From Saturnia japonica (Eukaryota; Arthropoda; Insecta; Lepidoptera; Saturniidae): DNA of 64,000 bases. The translations under genes and the position numbers were made by a program. This document shows positions 22,855 to 35,640 of the stretch, one piece after another. The stretch lies in NCBI GenBank assembly GCA_033032175.1, contig CM065328.1:8742690-8806689 (forward strand), in the 5' to 3' direction. The notes beneath the pieces are model-generated. The model searched no databases, had not been told where the DNA came from, and saw only the letters and a list, made by a program, of their open reading frames with translations. The first letter of the stretch is position 1. Every line of letters starts with the position of its first letter.

Positions 22855-23080
22855 ACCATTACGCCTGTATTCCCGAAGGGTTAGGTTAGGGTCTACATCA
22901 GTACACCCACAGTTCGCCGGGTATGTTTTTATGTCCCATGTAATAGGAGGTGAGCCTATTGCCATTAATCGGGCACAAAGACAAACTCCGAGATACTACT
23001 GAGAATGTCATAGAAAAACCCAATACAATTTTGCGCGACCTGCGAATCGAACTCAGGACTTCGAGCATAGCAGTTATAGT
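22855..23080 (-). mobile_element. tRNA-derived SINE
   Basis: Inverted: CTGTATTCCCGAAGGGTTAG, CCTATTGCCATTAATCGGGC, CTGCGAATCGAACTCAGGAC. The tRNA-like head is cut short before the A box. Confidence 0.75.
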
Positions 23081-23264
23081 GATTATGGAGCATAATAAAA
23101 GAAGATATAAATTAGATATTGATTCAAAATTAATGACGCTATAGCTCTTAGCCTAAATATAAAGGATTCGCTTTCCACACAGAACTAAGGATGACTGGTT
23201 ATTCTTCTTTTTGTATTTATTTAATCGCAACGTCTGTTTATCCAGAATTCTACCAACCTCACGT

Positions 23265-23460
23265 GAACAGAGTTTGTTTGTTAACAAAACGGTGGCTCTC
23301 TTATTCAAAGTGTCCAGGAAATTTTTGAGGCGACTTAAAATGTACTTGGTTAACTGTACTTGTAAAGTGTATGTACTTGTTATGATTTATAATCCACTGA
23401 ACTTGTCCACAATAACCAAACGATATCACGCAAAATGCTACCAATATATTATGGTCTAAT
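23265..23460 (-). repeat. Family D repeat, partial inverted copy
   Basis: AACGGTGGCTCTCTTATTCA, CCAAACGATATCACGCAAAA. Adjacent to an inverted family A copy. Confidence 0.5.
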
Positions 23461-23477
23461 AATATAAGCTTATTAGT

Positions 23478-23850
23478 TAGAACTAGCAATCGCCCTAAGA
23501 TCGAAATTCGACCAGCTACTTTTTAATCATAGACAATTTTCTGTTTGACATTTGCAGTATTCATAAACATAAACAATGAGTATTATCTACGTCACTTGCT
23601 GTCACTTTTCGTTGAGTGACAATGTCAATATTTTAAAGGGGTCTAAATTTAATGACAGTAGTCGGGTTAGGATTCGCAGTATTAATGTATATTATTTAAT
23701 ATATTAGTAACAGATATTATAGACAAATTTTAGCTTTCTGTACTCCTTCTCCATAAATAAAATAAACTCTAACCATACCAAATCGCACAGTGTTACGTAC
23801 ACGTAATACGCTTAAAAAGGTAGAAAGCTTTTGCTTCATGTATTAATATA
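23478..23850 (-). repeat. Family A interspersed repeat, inverted copy
   Basis: Complement of the 14278 copy, including CTTGCTGTCACTTTTCGTTG and AGATCGAAATTCGACCAG. Confidence 0.7.
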
Positions 23851-24559
23851 TAGGTAAAAGAAGAAAAAAAATGTGTGCAGTTTACACGTTATAGAAGTGA
23901 AACCTTCATATCTATGTTTTTTTAAATTCAGAAAATGATCAACTACACACAAATTTAAAGTTTATGAAAATGTAACAATGAACAAGTACTCACAATCATT
24001 ATTCACAATATCATTTTCAATTAATGCACATTCAAAATATCCATGGTAACCTAACACAATATTAATCAGTAACAAAATGTCATAAGTGTTGTCTAAAAAG
24101 TTTTTGTTTCGTGCCTTTTTGGTGAGGTAATAAAATTCATTATTGCGTGGTAACAAACCTCTTTTCTACCATTTTACCATCACCTAAAACTTTCCTATCT
24201 CATATTCTCCCAGGTTAAATCCTATGAATTTATGTGTCTGTCTCTTTTTACTGTCACTTTCGCTTTTTCGTTTCATCGACTTTCCAATCACAACGATGCT
24301 AAAGAAGTTTTCACTTCAAAAATCAACACTTGTAAAAATTCCAGCTATGTTGGTAGTACTTAGAAAAAAGTAAAATATTTCAAATGATTTTCACCGGTTA
24401 GTGACGTCACAAAAATGTTGTCGTTTGTTTATGTCCGGTATACGCCTTTAAAATAGACCGCGAGCTTCTTTGTGTGATCACTGATCATTCAGTTTCTGGA
24501 AACTATCGCTAAGGCATCTTCGGTTACTTAGGTAAATATAATAAACTAATTGATTTAAC
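23851..24559. other. Intergenic, nothing seen
   Basis: Contains a CRE-like TGACGTCAC at about 24402; no gene or repeat recognised. Confidence 0.5.
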
Positions 24560-24830
24560 TGACTTTAAAAAACAAGAAGTTTTTCAATACGAATGTATAT
24601 ACATTTCAATGGATGTTCAGCCATACCTCCTTTGTTTATGAACCTATTTAGATGATACCGTTTTTGGCGGAAAGAGGATACCTCAAGAGTGGTTCCATTT
24701 TATTAACATTTGGACATTAATCTTCAAAGATGCATCAAGAAAATCCTCAAAATAGTTGAAGTTACTTTGCTTTTTTATTAAAACTTGTATACTATAACAG
24801 TTGGCGATTCTGAAAAACAACGAGTTTAGG
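24560..24830 (+). repeat. Family C repeat
   Basis: GGATGTTCAGCCATACCTCC, TTTGTTTATGAACCTATTTA, CCTCAAGAGTGGTTCCATTT. More diverged at the 3' end. Confidence 0.6.
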
Positions 24831-25824
24831 CGTAAAATCGCGTAACTTAAGATTTACTTAGTTGGATAAGTTTTCACAAGACGCTTCAGCAATAAACATA
24901 TGTTCCAATAAAACTAGACATTCACGTAGCTTATTGCGGTGATAAAATAAAAGACCGTTTTGCCAAAAGTGGAACGAATTGGCAATTACTCCCCTTTTAT
25001 GTGTGTGAATAGATTGAATGGAATCGTTTTGTATATTTTACTCCATGGGAAATTGTAGCCGAGATTACTACTGTGAAAAATCGTTAGCACTCTGGAAAAA
25101 AAATCTATATTGTAATACTCAAATACTAACACTGATCAGTATGTTTTTTGAAATTAAATGTCTGTGAAAGGATTTTTTTCTATAATATGGGAAATATACG
25201 ATTATATATTTTTTCTAGTGAAATATACTAATAAACGTATAAGAGCGTCAGGCGAATTTGAAGTTACTCGAAAACACAACATCGAACATATAAAAAAAAT
25301 TAAAATTACATTTAGTTTTTGGGAGCAACGGGGCGGGGCCGTGACTCCCATTACCTCCCCCTAGATCAACTCTTGTAAGAGGTCGGATATAGCATCCACC
25401 CGCTCTCATATCTAGATACTTATTCCATTTCCATTTCTTTATTTTCTCGATGACAGCTCCTGTGAAAACTTGAACGAGCGTCTTTTTTACATTATGTATG
25501 CATTATTTTATAAAAATATGACGTTTACACACGTACAAGGTTATACCAGAGTCGGAGAAACTGATAGTGATGGAGTTATATCGATAAACGTAACACGATA
25601 ACAGACCCGATATTTTTGGCTGTTGGAACACTTTTATAGGTGCTTGGTGACAGATCTTTAACTTGGGGTTGGTAGCTAGCCAGGCGGGTGTTAGAAAATG
25701 TCTAATATGACCATGCTTCATGGTTTTATCACGATGTTTCCTTCACCAAAAACTAATTGATCGTTGTTTAAAATAAAACACTTAACATAAGGTGGGGGTG
25801 ATTGTTAGTTTATACCATTTTATT
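24831..25824. other. Intergenic, nothing seen
   Basis: Two short frames (25158-25364 plus, 25503-25721 minus) show no family motifs. Confidence 0.5.
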
Positions 25825-26260
25825 ATCTAACTGCGAAAAAGGAGGGTTGTTTTTCAAGCGTATGTATGTGTATGTATGTATGTCTATTTCTTTGGCACGC
25901 TCTGCAACCAAAACGGCTTGATGGATTTTTGGATACGAGGTGTCGTTAGATTCTACTTAATTGTAGGAATGACATAGGCTATATAATAGCTTAGTGATCG
26001 TAAACGCGACTGCTAAGCTCGCGGTCCTGGGTTCGATTCCCAGGTCGAGCAAAGTGTTATTGAGGTCTTCTATTAAATTCCCAGTAGCAGTTCGGAGTTT
26101 GGCTTTGTGCCCGATTAATGTCAATAGGCTTACCCCCTATTACATGTTTTTAACAAACTTGGCGATATGTGGGTGTACGTTAGTACACCTCTACCTAACC
26201 CTTCGGGGACACTGGCGTGATGATATGTTATGTTAAGAACGACGTCTGGAAATCAAACAA
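25825..26260 (+). repeat. Family F repeat, interrupted by SINE
   Basis: CTAACTGCGAAAAAGGAGGG, a (GTAT)n tract at 25858-25885, TACGAGGTGTCGTTAGATTC, ACATAGGCTATATAATA, then the SINE, then TTAAGAACGACGTCTGGAAA. Confidence 0.6.
25988..26232 (+). mobile_element. tRNA-derived SINE inside family F
   Basis: TTAGTGATCGTAAACGCGAC, B box CCTGGGTTCGATTCCCAGG, then TTTGTGCCCGATTAATGTC and CCTAACCCTTCGGGGACACT, a common lepidopteran SINE. Family F text stops before and resumes after it (TTAAGAACGACG). Confidence 0.75.
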
Positions 26261-26515
26261 GAATCAAAAATTCCGGTTTGGAAGGGCGATTTTATTTAGC
26301 CGGATGCCCGTCTCGTAGATACCGTACGGATGCCAGTAGGTCCGAAGCGGTGGTGAGGGGCCCGGGGGGTGTAATAATGCACGCACGACCGCTTGAGGTG
26401 CTGGGTCTTCAATAAAACTCGAGCTTCTTTACTTCATTGAGGCGTTCGCAGGACGACCAATCTTGTTTTTCTTCTTATGTCGTAGCTGTGTACCCGAAAT
26501 TTATTGTATTGCCTA

Positions 26516-27058
26516 TTCTAATGTTACTAATATATACTATTAATACAATTGAAGTGTCTGTTTGTAATGTCAAAATAACAGTTTTTTACTAAATGTATAT
26601 GGACGTATATACGCTACCTATACCAAAAAACCCATTTATAAAATTGTTGTCTGTCTGTCTGTTTGTTCCGGGTAATCTCCGAAACAGTTGGACCAATTTC
26701 GACGGGACTTTCACTGGTAAATAGCTGATTTTATAGGGAGTAACTTAAGCTACTTTTATTTTAGAAAAAGAATGATGGTTCTGCAAAAATAAAACTGGTC
26801 ATTATGAATCAATTCGGGCGCTTAAATGGCTTACGCTGAGTATACCATAAGAGATATAGCAAATTAATGTACTATATAATTGTAGACATTAAAAAGATCT
26901 ACAGGCAAGTCACAAGAGTATATGTCTATCATCTAAGGTTCACCCTCAATAAGCATTTTTGTCTTTAAAATAGACGGGAGCGGAGTAGTAAGATTCATAC
27001 GTGTGACCGAGCGCCGGCATTCTGTAGTCCACGTGACCGAAGCTGCAGGCACGGCTAG
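26516..27058 (+). mobile_element. Helitron-like element, family B, nearly complete
   Basis: Contains AATTGAAGTGTCTGTTTGTA, a (GTCT)n tract, GGGACTTTCACTGGTAAATA and GAATCAATTCGGGCGCTTAA. It ends GGCACGG-CTAG at 27055-27058 before T. About 540 bp, non-coding; best reference copy of the family here. Confidence 0.7.
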
Positions 27059-27369
27059 TATAAAATAAACTTTACACTCCAAGTAGTTTGTACGGTAAAC
27101 AACAACGCTTAGAATGTGCGTTGCAGACTGGCCAGTAAATAGGCGAAGTACAAAATGTCCGTCCGGTATACGTGTTGAAAATTAGGTACAGTCGTGAAAG
27201 GCACACGGCAAATTACAACTAACCGCAACCTGGCTTGCTACGGCGGCGTAGTGTCATGTAAGGTCAAATATTTTAACAACTTTCAGAGACGGGTCGAGAA
27301 TTTTGGCGGGATCCTGGTCTGTTATATAGTGATTTTTTTTTAAATTTAATTTGAATACTTATACCATTT

Positions 27370-27800
27370 TAAAGACAAAAATGCTTATTGTGGGTGTTCC
27401 GTAGAAGATAGACTTATACTCTTGTTGACTTGTTTGTAGGTCGTTTTAATGTATACAATTATGTCATATATTAATTTGATTTATCTCTTATGGTTTACTC
27501 AGTGTAAGCCATTTAAGCACCCGAATCGATTTACCATGACCAGTTTTTTTTAGTTTGCGCGGAACCTTAATAATTTTTTAAAAATAAAAGTAGCATAAGT
27601 TACTTCTTACAACATCAGCTATCTACCAGTGAAAGTCCCGTCAAAATCGGTCTGACCGTTTCGGAGAATACACGGAACAAACAGAGAGACAGACGAACCT
27701 TTTTAAAAACAGGGATTTTGTTATGGATATCGTAAGTTTCATATGTATTTAGTAAAAGCTGTTACTTTGACATTATAAACAGACACTTTATTGATTGTAT
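27370..27800 (-). mobile_element. Helitron-like element, family B, 3'-truncated
   Basis: Inverted copy of 26516-27058 (CTCTTATGGTTTACTCAGTG, ATCAGCTATCTACCAGTGAA, AAACAGACACTTTATTGATT). It lies 300 bp from its partner in opposite orientation. Confidence 0.65.
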
Positions 27801-27817
27801 ACATCGATATCTGCTAA

Positions 27818-28020
27818 TTAGTCAGATCGCGACTTAGTTGCAATCGCGGCAACAGCCCAAGCCGAGGTCCGGCCACTTTGGCCCCCTTGCGCGCTTGTTG
27901 CCCACGCTTTCGCGGCTGAGTGCCTTAAGCGCTCGCCCCCAAGCTCGGTAAAGCTGTAAAACCCATCAACGGCTCTGTTTTTAGATAGGGCCCCTAAAGC
28001 TAACAGAAAGGTCAGTTAAA
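27818..28020 (+). mobile_element. LINE 3'-UTR fragment
   Basis: CAGATCGCGACTTAGTTGCA, CGAGGTCCGGCCACTTTGGC, TTCGCGGCTGAGTGCCTTAA and a short A-run match the Jockey-group LINE tail, with more divergence than the 12915 copy. Confidence 0.7.
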
Positions 28021-28744
28021 AAAAATTGTCTTTCGATGATACTTCTCTGCAGCATGGAATCGTAGTGTGAAGTTACAGCATTTCCCAATAAATAAAATAA
28101 ACAAATATTTTTCATATCTGACTGGTAGTTACATATATTAGCGTGTTCAAGATTCATATTAAAGCTAATAATTAATATTAAATAACTGAGAAAAAATTAA
28201 CTCAAAAGAGCCGGTAACAGTCAATTTTATACAGACAAATAAACACTCCACCATGCTAACGACATTAATAATGGTACACAACCTAACAGTTAATGAAATT
28301 GTAACTTAATTTCTATAACAATAAGAATCATTTTTCTGTAACATAAATTCATGACCATAAATTGCCGACGCGACGCATTGCTTGGACGATATCACAGGGA
28401 TGGCTCCTGTAATATTGCTTGCCAAATTGTGTTTGTTTATATCTACCTACTGTAGATAGGTAGTAAACATGTAGTTTTAAATCATTTATCATTCTAAGTA
28501 GATATTAAAAATACCGGTATTTAGAGAAAAATATAATAATTTTTGACTCATGTAATCGAGTTTTGGAGGTACCAAAAATGACTCACAATATCCTTTGACA
28601 ATAACAGAGATAGGACACAGAGAAATTTTGGAGTTTTCTCTCAACTTGGGGCAGTCAGATTGTGCATTGGTCGGAAATTTTGATTGTAAACGTGTTTGAC
28701 AAATATGTTTCAACATATACGTGATTATTTGTGAAACAAAACGT
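28021..28744. other. Intergenic, nothing seen
   Basis: A 94-codon minus-strand frame at 28489-28773 reads into family C and has no recognisable domain. Confidence 0.5.
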
Positions 28745-29180
28745 CTTGTTTTTTCATTTTTTAATCGACTCAAAAAAAACGGAGGTTATAAATTCGATTG
28801 TAAATTAATTTTTTCATGGCTTAAAATACCGTAACGTTTTTGTTCATAAATCGATTTGGATGAGTTTTTTTTACCTCAAGAGTGGTCAATTTTATTGGAA
28901 TTGGTCACACTAAGAGATACACTTTTCTTTTTTAACAGAGTTCAAAAAAAGACGAAGGTGACTCACTCAATTCGAATGTTTTTTTTTTAATGGTTGTTCA
29001 GCCATAACTTCTTCGTTTATGAGCCGATTTGGAGGATAATTTTTTTGTTGGTGGCCCCATTTTAATTTCCTTGTCATTGGACCTTTGACATTGAATATAC
29101 ACCAGGGAACTCTTCAAAATTATTGAAGATGATTTTATTTTTTGTTAAAAATTGTCTTGTTATAGTCAAAGCTAAATTAA
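28745..29180 (+). repeat. Two family C copies in tandem
   Basis: A 3'-truncated copy (28765-28930: GGAGGTTATAAATTCGATTG, CCTCAAGAGTGGTCAATTTT) is followed by a complete one (28930-29165: GGTTGTTCAGCCATAACTTC, TACACCAGGGAACTCTTCAA). Confidence 0.6.
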
Positions 29181-30984
29181 ACGCAAGAAATACTTTGTTC
29201 ACATCAGTATCAAACTTTTTTAAACCAGAAAACCACTGCATTTCAGGCTCCAAGATATATTATAGTACTTTATCCACCAACTAAAACTGTGGAATGAACT
29301 GAGACTTGTTAAATTTAGTTTGGACGACTGCGGCATTGTTTGTTAAATCTGTTGAGTAAACGTAAATTTTGACAAACCAAATGAGTACCAAGTTGAAGTC
29401 TTAATTAGCGCTATGGAACTTAGTTTCGAATATATAATACCTACAGTTCCAAACTCATTTATGCCGGCTTTGAATTGGGCGTAAATCTTGATTACAACAC
29501 TACAATATCAAAACTGGGTAAGCGTTACACCGAACTGAAGTATTATGTAATAAATAAATAAATAATTGAGCCCGCTTTGAATTTTTTTATTAATTTTTCA
29601 GTGCAAAATTTGCAATAATATTTTCTTTTACAAAATTAAAGCATCTTTGATATTAAAAAAAATTATGAAATTATGACTAATGTATAATTTTAAAGTATTG
29701 TTGGTTTCAAGTATAATTTATTGTATCTAATGTAAATATTGAATTATTGTCGAAAAGGAGTGAGTACGTTGACTGAATAATAAAATTTGCAATATTTGAA
29801 TATATTTTTACACTCAACTGTACCTGACCATTTGGGGCTTATTGAGAAACAACATTTGACATTGATAATGAATAAAAATACCTTAATTCAATGAATTAAA
29901 ACCAAATTCTCGGAAATTACACTTGTCTTACTTTGTCCCGCTCATGTATCTCTCTCGGCTTGTAGTATAGTTCGTACCTTATATCTTCTTGATCAAAATC
30001 AAAATAAAAAAATCTTTATTCAATTTAGGCCGGTTTGGAAAATATCCCAGACATCGAAAAGAACCGGCAAGGAATTCGATCGTTTTTTTTTTCAAGAAAC
30101 TATTTCCGGATTCACTTTAAAAAAATTGTTCGCTACGGTGTAAAAGCGCATCTTATAAACAAGCTTTGCTGAGCCGTTCTGATTGTTCGTCCGAGGAAAC
30201 ACAGGGAAATGCTTTAATTGAATTGTTCCACTTCTCCGGTGTGAACAAATAACTGTTCTGTATTGATTTTTTTAATATACATTCCAACATAGATTCAGCA
30301 TACCTAATACTATCTTTGTATACATATTTATATAATTGTTTTCTAGGAAATGACTAATAACGATTAGAATTTAATGTTGTACCCATGTGATGTAATAAAT
30401 TCCCAAGTTTATCTACAGAAATATTTTTTTTGCAAGTTCAGTTGGATTCAAAATTTGCAGGTTGGTATGACACGTTAATAGACAAGTTGACACTTTTTAA
30501 AAGTAGGTCTTAAATTATTAAATTATTGTTCGAATAGAGGAAAAAATATTACCATATTTTTAAGCACTAGAAAACCGCAAAACTTAATTTTAGTAGTCTA
30601 CTTTTAATAAACAGACGAAAACGCTGTCTAACTTATATTCGTTTATTCGTTGTGACGGGTCGAAAACAAACGTTTGACATTTACGAAACGTTCAGCACTG
30701 TAAAAATCTCTAACTTTTTATGTCTTAAATGCCAATGTCACAGCTCAGACTACATAGCAAATTACACTAGGATCCGACATGAATTTTGCTTAGAGTCCTA
30801 TGACGTCACAATATGGCCGACAGCGTTATCAGAGTTAAAAAAAAATTAACAATCTTGAAATTGTAAATAATATTTACACTTTTAATATCTGAAATTGATA
30901 AATATTGGTTTCTTAAGTCAAATAGGTACTACAGATAATATTTATTTATTGTGCCAAATCTGATACGAGTCAAGTACGTAGCCT
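29181..30984. other. Intergenic apart from one family H copy
   Basis: Mostly AT-rich. At 30630-30850 a GC-richer stretch includes TATGACGTCACAATATGGCC; its 65-codon frame is unrecognised. Confidence 0.5.
29993..30090 (+). repeat. Family H repeat
   Basis: AAAATCTTTATTCAATTTAG, GGAAAATATCCCAGACATCG, AAAAGAACCGGCAAGGAATT. Confidence 0.55.
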
Positions 30985-31138
30985 ATTGAGTCGATTTGAA
31001 TGGAGACCCACATTTCCGGGATCAGCCAGTTTATTTCCAGTAATCAAGCGAGGTGGTAGTGGTAGGGACGAGTACCCGACAGCGGCGCAACCACCATGCA
31101 CAAAGTGATAAGCTGGCCATGGTCTATGGCCATGGTAA

Positions 31139-31457
31139 TCGCGATACAAGTGACACTGCACTTGCAATCACTAGCTATCCATTTACATCTTTACACACAA
31201 TAAGTTCATACATACGTACACACCACATAGGTACATAGGTTTTGTAAGGGACCTATTTTCTTTTTTTTGATAGTTTCGACAATGTTTACAGATCACTAAA
31301 TAAATATACACATGTTCTTTCCTTCCTCCAAGGAGGCAGGGACATGTATATATGTATGCGTAGTTTAGCTCGAATTCTTTCCAAGCCCGATGAAGCTGGA
31401 AAAGCCGCAGTGGCTTCAGGGCCCCTAAAGCTAACAGTATAATAGTCAGATCTAAAG
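31139..31457 (+). mobile_element. LINE 3'-UTR fragment, internally deleted
   Basis: From GCGATACAAGTGACACTGCA through AGGTACATAGGTTTTGTAAG and CCTTCCTCCAAGGAGG to GCTAACAGTATAATAGTCAG and an A-run. It lacks the middle block (CGAGGTCCGGCC…) present in other copies. Confidence 0.65.
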
Positions 31458-31465
31458 GAAAAAAG

Positions 31466-31662
31466 CCAGATCGCTACTTCATTGCAATCGCGGCGACATC
31501 CCAAGCCGAGGTCCGGCTACGTTGGCACCCTTGCGCGTATGTTGCCTACGCTTTCGCGGCTGAGTGCCTTAAGCTCTCGCCCCCAAGCCTCGGTGAAACT
31601 GTCAAAGCCATCAGCGGATCTAGTTTTAGGGTCCCTCAGGTTAACAGTATAGTCAACTTTTT
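31466..31662 (+). mobile_element. LINE 3'-UTR fragment
   Basis: Second fragment directly behind the first: CCAGATCGCTACTTCATTGC, CGAGGTCCGGCTACGTTGGC, GCTGAGTGCCTTAAGCTCTC, ending GTTAACAGTATAGTCAAC. It carries the block that the preceding fragment lacks. Confidence 0.65.
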
Positions 31663-31674
31663 TTTAATATTAAC

Positions 31675-31860
31675 ATGCCTCGTAGCGCAGCGGTAGTAAA
31701 CACTAATATTGAGCCGAGAGGTCGTGGGTTCGATCCCCGCATACGATTTATTATTGTTTGAGAAGCGTATATGATTGTCTCTTGTATATATGGGTGTTAT
31801 TTAATTCTACACAAATTTTCAAACAGTTTAGTTCTTTAAACTAAAGTGTTGATCAATTTA
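31675..31860 (+). mobile_element. tRNA-derived SINE, different family
   Basis: TGCCTCGTAGCGCAGCGGTA (A box) and GGTCGTGGGTTCGATCCCCG (B box), then GTCTCTTGTATATATGGGTG. The A/B spacing fits a tRNA head, but no 3' acceptor arm pairs with the start, so it is not a tRNA gene. Confidence 0.65.
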
Positions 31861-34034
31861 GTACAAGTATGTGTCTTCCCTGAGGCGCAGTTTATGCAGA
31901 AATTAATTCACAAATGTTTAAGTAATTTTTGTAATAATTTTAGTTTTTAATTTTTTTTATAAGTTTTGTATTTCTCTTCGTAGCTGACTGTCTTTCTTTT
32001 TTGTTCATACTTATCTTTTCTATTTGTGAAAATTTGTAATTGACCTTCTATTTCGATTATTTTTACTACTATTTCTATTAGCTGTAAATTTTCCTAACAA
32101 TGTAAAAAAAAAACAAATTATGTTTATAATGTATGTATATCACCTGTTTAGTTACCATAAGACAAGCTTTCCGGAATTTGGCATTAAATGGATGTGTGTG
32201 AAATTGTGCACATTAACGCGTAGGGGAGACAAATCGTTGATCTAAGATCGTTATGCTATCTCTGCAAGTAAAAGGTGACGCTAGGTGGTGAAGTTATTGT
32301 CTACCGTAAATGGTAGAATAATTTCCAAGGAGCCAGCTAATTAATAATTGATAATAAATAAATATTTTTAGAGGTTAGGTACATAAAATTTAGTCAACAG
32401 CCTTTATGCATTAAAAACGTTGAAAGAACTCTGAAAGGTTGGCAATTCAAACAATGATATGGCACTTATAATCGCATAAAGTCCATACGATAACAATTGA
32501 ACCGGCCGTTGTCCCTTCTGATGACCTCTGAAATACACTTTTGACCAGAAAATGTCTCTCAGAGTAAAGCAAAATTAATTATGCCGTCGAGAAATTCAAA
32601 CAAGCCTTCAAGTTCATCGATGTCAATTGTTTTTGAACTGCAAAATTATATTTGCAAACAAAATACAACTAACTCCCGTAGCTAGAATACAGAAAGTCGG
32701 TTCAATAAAATGAAATTGAAATTGCTACAGTTTATTACAATTATTTTGTTATTATTATTATAGAAATTTCTGTTTCTATTTCGTGAGGATTTTATTTTAA
32801 GTTCTTTTATATGTCTTTGTCCAGATATTTCTTATTTTAATTTTTACCTAATCAAAGCAAGTGAACAATTGTAGTAATCTATATTACTAAACCTGTAGTT
32901 CTTATACTAATAATAAATACTTTTAGAAATCATAAAAAAATTACTGATTTTGATGAAATTTATACTATAAGTCAATTCATACTTGATGGGCTATATGAAT
33001 TGTTAATAATACTTAAAAATCGAAGAATTTTTTTATTCATTAATTCTTATTCAATTCTGATGAAATTTCGTACAAGAGAACTAATAGTCATTTCTCATAA
33101 AATTCCCATGTGCTAAATTTCATGAGAATCGGTCAAGCCGTTTTAGAGTTCAATCCGGACACACAAACAATCAGACTGACAATTTGTGTTCAATGTTCTT
33201 CAATAGTTATATAAGAGATGTATATCAGGAAATTGTAAAAGAAAACAAGTAACAGAGTAATGTTACCAGTTTGTAAAAACGACGTAAATTTTATCAAACC
33301 TTTTCAAATTGCTGATAATTCAATTGTCAGTTTGACATTATAAGAGTTTTAAGTGGACGCTTTCTCATGACTCATGAGGCTCTTTAGGTTGTAAGGTAGA
33401 TATTTACAAATTTTCACGGACTTCTAGTAGAAATTATATTAAGTAAATAGAGGAAAAGATTTAAGAAAAACAAACATCAAAAACCATCGTCAACGATAAA
33501 GAAATCGAGTTGGAAATTTTTTATACTTCATAACAAGAAAACCGCTGTTCCGATAATTGAATACGCCTATCGCAAGTTTCGGAGGATTGTGGAAAAAGTC
33601 ACGAGCCGTATTTTAGAGGCGTGAATGTCGCGACATTACAATATCTTTTTATGTTTATCGTAAAAGTGCCTTGAGTTTTCACCTTGCTCATTACGGCTGG
33701 TGCGATGTATAAGATTTAGCGATTTAATAATAACTTTAATTCACTCACAACGGTTTTGATGAAATAGAATTGTTTTAGTTGAGAATCGGGGTGTAGGGCA
33801 ATCAAATAACATCTTAAGACTCGAGACACCGAAGTTAACCTCACCTGTACATGGTTGCTGAGTATAGAACGATGAATTAACGATAGTATGGTGATCAACT
33901 GTATCGCGAATACAATGCGTGTGGTGACAAAATAGTGATTCGCTTATACGTGTCGGTTTTTGGGATTACCCGGTGCAAATCCAGTTTCTATTTACACTGA
34001 TCGCTATAACGGTTGCGACTGGATTAGTGATCTC
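31861..34034. other. AT-rich intergenic
   Basis: Only the family G scrap at 33105-33220 is recognisable; no gene supported. Confidence 0.55.
33105..33220 (+). repeat. Family G repeat
   Basis: TAAATTTCATGAGAATCGGT, CAAGCCGTTTTAGAGTTCAA, CAGACTGACAATTTGTGTTC. Related text at 18290-18410 and 40520-40600. Confidence 0.45.
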
Positions 34035-34290
34035 TTACGGCCGTTTTCAATAACATTTCTAAGTTTATTATCCCCGATTAGTACATATTTGTAATAAGTA
34101 CTATCTTTAACTTAAGATAGATATCGGCTTCCTTCTTATCTATCCAAGCTATAGGATAAGGATATATATTATGTAGATACAAAAAACCATCCACCCATCC
34201 ATCCATAAGTAAGGACAAAAGGTAATATTTGTCTATGTTTAGTAGGTAACTGAAACGACGGATAGATAGGTTATTGAAAATGGCCGTTAG
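34035..34290. mobile_element. MITE-like element with ~20-bp TIRs
   Basis: TTACGGCCGTTTTCAATAAC at 34035-34054 faces GTTATTGAAAATGGCCGTTA at about 34270-34289, inverted with two mismatches or fewer. The ~255-bp interior is AT-rich and non-coding, with GATA-rich stretches (AGATAGATATC, GGATAGATAGG). Exact ends are uncertain. Confidence 0.5.
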
Positions 34291-35132
34291 TGGTACGCTA
34301 CTGCTTTTGGACTATATTGGAATGGTATAATTTTAACAAAATATTAAAATACACGGGGTGCTATCAATAAATGACGTCTAGTTATTAATTGCAATGAATT
34401 AGTCTTTTATTTTGAATATCATTTGTTTTGTTGGCGACACTCTCGTGTTCCGCTCGATCTATATATGTATATATATATTTAAAAAATCTGTGCAATTGTT
34501 CGTTTTTATTTTTAAAAGAGAAACGTTGAAAGTTTAGCTTCAATTGAACCTCAATTAAAAGTGTACTAGTATCTAATAATAAAATTTAGCCTACAACTAC
34601 TATTCTACTCTGTAAGACGGTTAGTCGTCGCGTCCTGTTCGCTTACCCTATGATGTGGTGGATAAGGATTGTAATTCGCACCTGGCTTCTGTCTTCTCGT
34701 CTACTTTTAACTTAGTAGTTTTTCAAGCGTGCAGTGAATAGACATGTGATAATTAGATAGAAATGAAGTGCGTAGATGTAAAAAAAAAAACAGTCCACGA
34801 ATAGAACGATTTCAAAACCGCTCTGACTCTACCGGCCAGACCATACGACACAACGCTGTTTTGCATTAAAATTTAATAAAACCCAGTGTATTTAATTCGT
34901 ATTTATCCGCATATCATCATAAAAGTTTATATTTCGGCAGTACTAACTTTCTTTATGTGTTGCCAAAAGTTTAAATTGCCTCTCGGATGCGAGAGACGTG
35001 TTTTTAATAGGCTACCTTTGAACCGAGCGTAAGGCATAGGGAAAGTTTATTGCAAAACTTGTTTTATCCTATTCTTAATATGTCTTTTTTGTTTGTTTAT
35101 ATGTGTTGAATAAACTTATATGATAAACATTG
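34291..35132. other. Intergenic, nothing seen
   Basis: No frames of interest; a short TA-rich tract lies near 34460-34475. Confidence 0.55.
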
Positions 35133-35640
35133 CTAGTGTCTCGCGGCTCCGCACGTGTTTCTTACACAGTCATTGTTTTAACTTCCCGTAATTTAATTTT
35201 TACACACCATTATTGACATTTGATATAGTTTATCATTATCGAGGAATGACATATTATACTTTCCGTATACAAAAATCCATAAAAATCTTTTACTACGTAC
35301 TTAGGTACTATTTTTTCAGATTTCTAAAGTATGTATCGTTGAGTCTTCTTATAGTATATCAATTATGGAATGATGTATCTTCCCGTCTAAAATTAAATGG
35401 CATTTTTTTAAATATATCTTAATGTAATATTGAAAATTCTTAAAGTCCATCAATTATACTTGATATTATATATTACTTACTTATATAATATTGCTTAAAT
35501 AACTTAAACTTCCCGTGTGTAAAATTTCATAAGAATCGGATAAGCCGTTTTTGAGTTAAATCAGGCCAAACAGGCAGACAGACACACAGGCAAATTTTTT
35601 AAGGACATATTCCTGCTTAGTGTCCTTTATATGTACAGAC
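35133..35640 (-). mobile_element. Helitron 3' end and associated repeat text
   Basis: CTAG at 35133 followed by TGTCTCGCGGCTCCGCACG is the inverted 3' terminus of a lepidopteran Helitron. At 35510-35600 lies AAATTTCATAAGAATCGG with CAGACAGACACACAGGC (family G), which may belong to the same element. The 5' end is not defined. Confidence 0.45.
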
